Positions 61,244 to 64,000 of a DNA stretch of 64,000 nt are shown piece after piece. The notes under the pieces were generated by a model, which did no database searches, was not told the DNA's origin, and worked only from the letters and a program-made list of their open reading frames with translations. Within the stretch, counting starts at the first letter, position 1; the number at the start of each line of letters is the position of its first letter. Made by a program: the position numbers and the translations under genes. The DNA is taken from assembly GCA_039925965.1 (NCBI GenBank), contig JBDSXW010000029.1:1-64000 (forward strand). The letters are read 5' to 3'. The stretch is from JAZKFT01 sp039925965. GTDB taxonomy: Bacteria > Bacteroidota > Bacteroidia > Chitinophagales > Chitinophagaceae.

Positions 61244-62761
61244 TTAGTCTACATCCCAGAAAATACGGGTTGTAAATACATCGATGGTTCCCTGAGCAGT
61301 TACGTTAGCTCCGTTAGAACCTAACTCGGTACTTGGGTAGAACAATCTTAGGGGCACCTTTTGCCCAACAGGCGCAGAGGCAGAGGCAGGCGTAACAGGG
61401 AAATTGGTGCGGCGGTATTCGCTCCATGCCTCAAGACCAGTGTAATTTACCATAGCGATCCATTTCTGCTGCCAGATAGCTTTTAATTTATCCGGCGAAG
61501 CATCCCAGTCTGCAAGGTCTTTGCCACTTGTAAGCAAGGTGGTGGCAGCTGTCGCAGATGTACCTGTAAGTGTAAACGATGCCTTCACACCATTTTCATA
61601 ATAAGTTTTCGCGGTTCCGGTTAGCGCCAGTGTGGGATAGCGCTGTTTAGCCTCAGCAAGCAGGAAATTACTTTCTGCCAGCGTCATGATCATCATCCTC
61701 TTGTCGAATACATTTTTTACAATAACCGATGGGCCGAGGTATGAGGTACTCTGCGATAGGTAACCTGAGGAGGCCCCGAACGGAACACCTACATAATTGG
61801 CAATGATTTCCGGTTGTGTACTTACACCGGGAGTTGCTCCGTTTTCACCACCTTTGGCATAGGCCAAACGCTTTAAGCGAAAGGTATCGTTTGTGGAAAT
61901 AAGTTGATCAAACAAAAACTTGGTTGGCCTTGGAAAACGGGCCAGCGCCTGTATGGTTCCTGAAGAATTGTATCCCCAGTTTTCATAAAAGGGATTCATT
62001 TTACCTGCAGATGCTACATAGCCCGGGCTGGATGAAACATCGGCTGTAATGAACCCTTCAGTAGTGGCAACTGCTTTGGCAATTTCAGTGGTGATATAGG
62101 CATCACGGCCGGTTATCCGGCTCTGGCGGATTAAAATTCTAAGTTTAAGGCTGTTTGCGAAACGCACCCATTCTGTGTTCGAACCTTTCAGGACAATGTC
62201 GGCACCCTTACCAGCACCAGTAAATGCATTGGCTTTAATATTGGTTATGGCGCTGTCAAGCAAAGTAATTAACCCTTCATAGACCGTCTTTTGATCATCG
62301 AACTTCGGCGCCAGTGATCCTACGCCTTTCAAGGCATCGCTATACGGCACATTACCGTACATGTCTACCAGTTGTTGAAAAATGTAAGCTTTCATCACCT
62401 GGGCCGGTCCTTTCAAGAAGGGCTGGCTTTTATCTACCGCATTGTTGATCACAAACTGGTAATCCTGTAGTACATCGTACCAGGTATCCCAATAGTTAAA
62501 GTTGGTGTTATTAAATACATACTGGAAGTTAGATGCTACCAATATATAGGTGCTCGATTGTGTCCACTGTCCGCTCCAATAAGATCCGATCTCATTGGGG
62601 CCCAGTAAGGATACCGAGCGGTTTTCTGCCGCGGTGAATACATAGTCCGGAGTAGAAGTAGGCAATGAACTTGGATTGGTATTGATATCCAGGTATTTTT
62701 TATTACACCCGGCAAATAGCGATGCAACCATGCCGACTGCGATAATATTTTTCAGTTTCAT
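61244..62761 (-). CDS. SusD/RagB family outer-membrane lipoprotein
   Basis: Protein of 505 residues. The lipoprotein signal is MKLKNIIAVGMVASLFAGC with Cys19. The SusD-like_2 pattern is clear: KYLDINTNPSSLPTSTPDYV at the mature N-terminus, TPR-like helices (VMKAYIFQQLVDMYGNVPYSDAL split in reading), and the C-terminal QQKWIAMVNYTGLEAWSEYR block. SusD proteins cap the SusC barrel at the cell surface and bind oligosaccharides or peptides. It starts 18 nt after the SusC stop codon. The ligand is unknown; no glycoside hydrolase is adjacent inside the window. Confidence 0.93.
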   Translation of the reverse strand: MKLKNIIAVGMVASLFAGCNKKYLDINTNPSSLPTSTPDYVFTAAENRSVSLLGPNEIGSYWSGQWTQSSTYILVASNFQYVFNNTNFNYWDTWYDVLQDYQFVINNAVDKSQPFLKGPAQVMKAYIFQQLVDMYGNVPYSDALKGVGSLAPKFDDQKTVYEGLITLLDSAITNIKANAFTGAGKGADIVLKGSNTEWVRFANSLKLRILIRQSRITGRDAYITTEIAKAVATTEGFITADVSSSPGYVASAGKMNPFYENWGYNSSGTIQALARFPRPTKFLFDQLISTNDTFRLKRLAYAKGGENGATPGVSTQPEIIANYVGVPFGASSGYLSQSTSYLGPSVIVKNVFDKRMMIMTLAESNFLLAEAKQRYPTLALTGTAKTYYENGVKASFTLTGTSATAATTLLTSGKDLADWDASPDKLKAIWQQKWIAMVNYTGLEAWSEYRRTNFPVTPASASAPVGQKVPLRLFYPSTELGSNGANVTAQGTIDVFTTRIFWDVD

Positions 62762-62779
62762 ATTAAAATTAATTTGTGG

Positions 62780-64000
62780 TTACTTAAAAGTCAGGTTAAC
62801 ATTAAACCCAAATTGACGCACTGGTGGTGTTTGAGCAGTGGTATTAATACCTTGTCCGTTACCAGTTGTGAAGCTATACTCAGGATCAGTATATACGTTT
62901 GCCTTATCAACAAACGTTAACAGGTTACGACCATATACCGCAATACTTGCACCGGAGAATATTTTTGTTTTAGCTGTAATTTTAGCCGGCACATTCCAGC
63001 TGAGGCTAATGTCACGCAGTTTGATGAACCAGCCAGGTACGGTAAAGTTTTCAGCTATTAACCTGTATGAATCTACCCACAAAGCATATTCAGCTTCCCT
63101 TACGTTGAGGGTAGTATTCGGTACAAATTTACCGGTTCCATCATCGTAGCTTGAGTTAGGAAACACAAACGGAGACCTTTGTGAAGTCCATCCGCCTGAT
63201 CCGGTAAAGGTCATCTGGCGACCTAAGTCACTGTAGATGACGTTTCCACCACGATATTCAAAATTGGCAGAAAGGGTGAAATCAGCGTAACGGAATTTAG
63301 TACCCCAGCCCAACATGTTAGGAGGTGTAGTACGGCCGAAATCTTTCAATGGACCGGTTGTTAACGGGTAGCCGGTAGCACTGTTCACCACAACCCTGTT
63401 GGTTGCAGGATCACGTACATAAGAGATGGCTTTCAAGTGCGGGAAGGACTGGTCTTTGATAACGTAGGTACCAGCGTAACTGAATCCACCGTAGGTAAAC
63501 TCCGTAATTCCAGGATACAGGTCAATAACTTTATTGTCGTTTCTGGAATACCTCGCGTTCAGTTCCCAGTTGATTTTCTTATTACGGATCACCTGCACTT
63601 TGATGTCAGCTTCATAACCCCAGTTTCTGGTTTGACCAACATTCAAACGGAGAAAGGGATAACCAGTAGAATTAGGCACTTTTACAGTAACAACTGAGCC
63701 TTCACTTTTTTGATTGTAATAAGTAAGATCCATGTTTACCCGGTTATTAAACAATTGGAATTCACCACCCACTTCAAACGATTTGGTAAACTCTGGTCTC
63801 AGATCAGCTTGTGGCAAAACATCACCAACGGAAATACCTACGTTGTTACCATAAGGGAAACCTGCTGCATTACTATAACTTGGGTCAAGACCGTAGATCA
63901 CACCATCGCTCAGATTATCGTTACCATTTTTATTATATCCTGCACGCAGCTTCGCATAGTTCACAACAGTTCCTTTTATCACAGGAACCAGTTCTGTAAG
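62780..64000 (-). CDS. SusC/RagA TonB-linked outer-membrane protein, 3' part
   Basis: The C-terminal 406 residues of a SusC-type transporter, cut by the window end; the frame is open through position 64000. Barrel strands and SusC marks are clear: LRAGYNKNGNDNLSDGVIYG, FEVGGEFQLFNNRVNMDLTY, LGWGTKFRYADFTLSANFEY, then RGGNVIYSDLG and the final strand VRQFGFNVNLTFK. It is the transport partner of the SusD lipoprotein just downstream and forms with it an importer powered by TonB. The GTG at 63982 is not the start. Confidence 0.93.
   Translation of the reverse strand, partial: LTELVPVIKGTVVNYAKLRAGYNKNGNDNLSDGVIYGLDPSYSNAAGFPYGNNVGISVGDVLPQADLRPEFTKSFEVGGEFQLFNNRVNMDLTYYNQKSEGSVVTVKVPNSTGYPFLRLNVGQTRNWGYEADIKVQVIRNKKINWELNARYSRNDNKVIDLYPGITEFTYGGFSYAGTYVIKDQSFPHLKAISYVRDPATNRVVVNSATGYPLTTGPLKDFGRTTPPNMLGWGTKFRYADFTLSANFEYRGGNVIYSDLGRQMTFTGSGGWTSQRSPFVFPNSSYDDGTGKFVPNTTLNVREAEYALWVDSYRLIAENFTVPGWFIKLRDISLSWNVPAKITAKTKIFSGASIAVYGRNLLTFVDKANVYTDPEYSFTTGNGQGINTTAQTPPVRQFGFNVNLTFK

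Overview
The window looks like chromosomal DNA of a Bacteroidota bacterium, most likely from the Chitinophagaceae/Chitinophagales. The grounds are type IX secretion (T9SS) proteins, a SusC/SusD pair, a DUF2027-Smr protein, an HYC_CC_PP protein, TAnnTTTG-type promoters, weak ribosome binding sites, and many Bacteroidota-specific secreted families. Gene density is high. I see no transposase, integrase, phage block or CRISPR array. Exact species assignment is not possible from reading alone.

Layout. 1-8.2 kb: dispersed palindromic repeats, a sialate O-acetylesterase, tRNA-Gly(CCC), small unknown genes, a DUF2027-Smr protein, an amino-acid permease, a SET-domain protein and a tail-fibre-like surface protein. 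8.4-13.4 kb: a 1125-residue T9SS cargo protein, a small basic protein, a lipoprotein with a truncated relic copy, and a 21-bp tandem repeat array. 13.4-16.2 kb: the GTPases Der and Era, each preceded by heptamer repeats, then the initiator tRNA. 16.5-19.9 kb: a DUF2807 protein, then a TPP riboswitch in front of a TonB-dependent receptor (probable thiamine uptake). 20.2-24.6 kb: a GNAT acetyltransferase, an orphan ABC ATPase, two FKBP isomerases, a YfiT/DinB protein and a Nudix hydrolase. 25.2-34.5 kb is a carbohydrate block. An FHS sugar importer and ROK kinase are transcribed leftward; glycogen synthase, ADP-glucose pyrophosphorylase, an SLC45 maltose-type transporter and a SusA-like amylase are transcribed rightward. 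Together they could import, phosphorylate, store and degrade glucose polymers. 34.7-37.1 kb: a leftward cluster of two HMA proteins, an outer-membrane barrel and HYC_CC_PP, probably handling a soft metal at the envelope. 37.5-43.7 kb: PorU2-like T9SS peptidase and an S74 tail-fibre-like protein. 44-49.2 kb: TyrRS, a small conserved protein and a tricorn-like protease. 49.9-57.2 kb: thymidine kinase, L21, L27, an H1-like basic protein, a PolX homologue whose polymerase motif is degenerate, a serine hydrolase and the NAD(P)HX repair enzyme. 57.6-64 kb: a Smr-less MutS2, a methyltransferase, a SusD protein and the 3' part of a SusC gene cut by the window end.

The most unusual structure lies between genes. 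At more than ten sites the intergenic DNA is built of short tandem units of 7, 8 or 9 bp. The unit sequence differs from site to site but the period stays about the same. The arrays often run up to a start codon or into a stop codon. Two other points stand out: the MutS2 core and a Smr domain sit in separate genes of one window, and the PolX homologue has an intact PHP domain but lacks the polymerase aspartates. I found no clearly new defence or mobile system.
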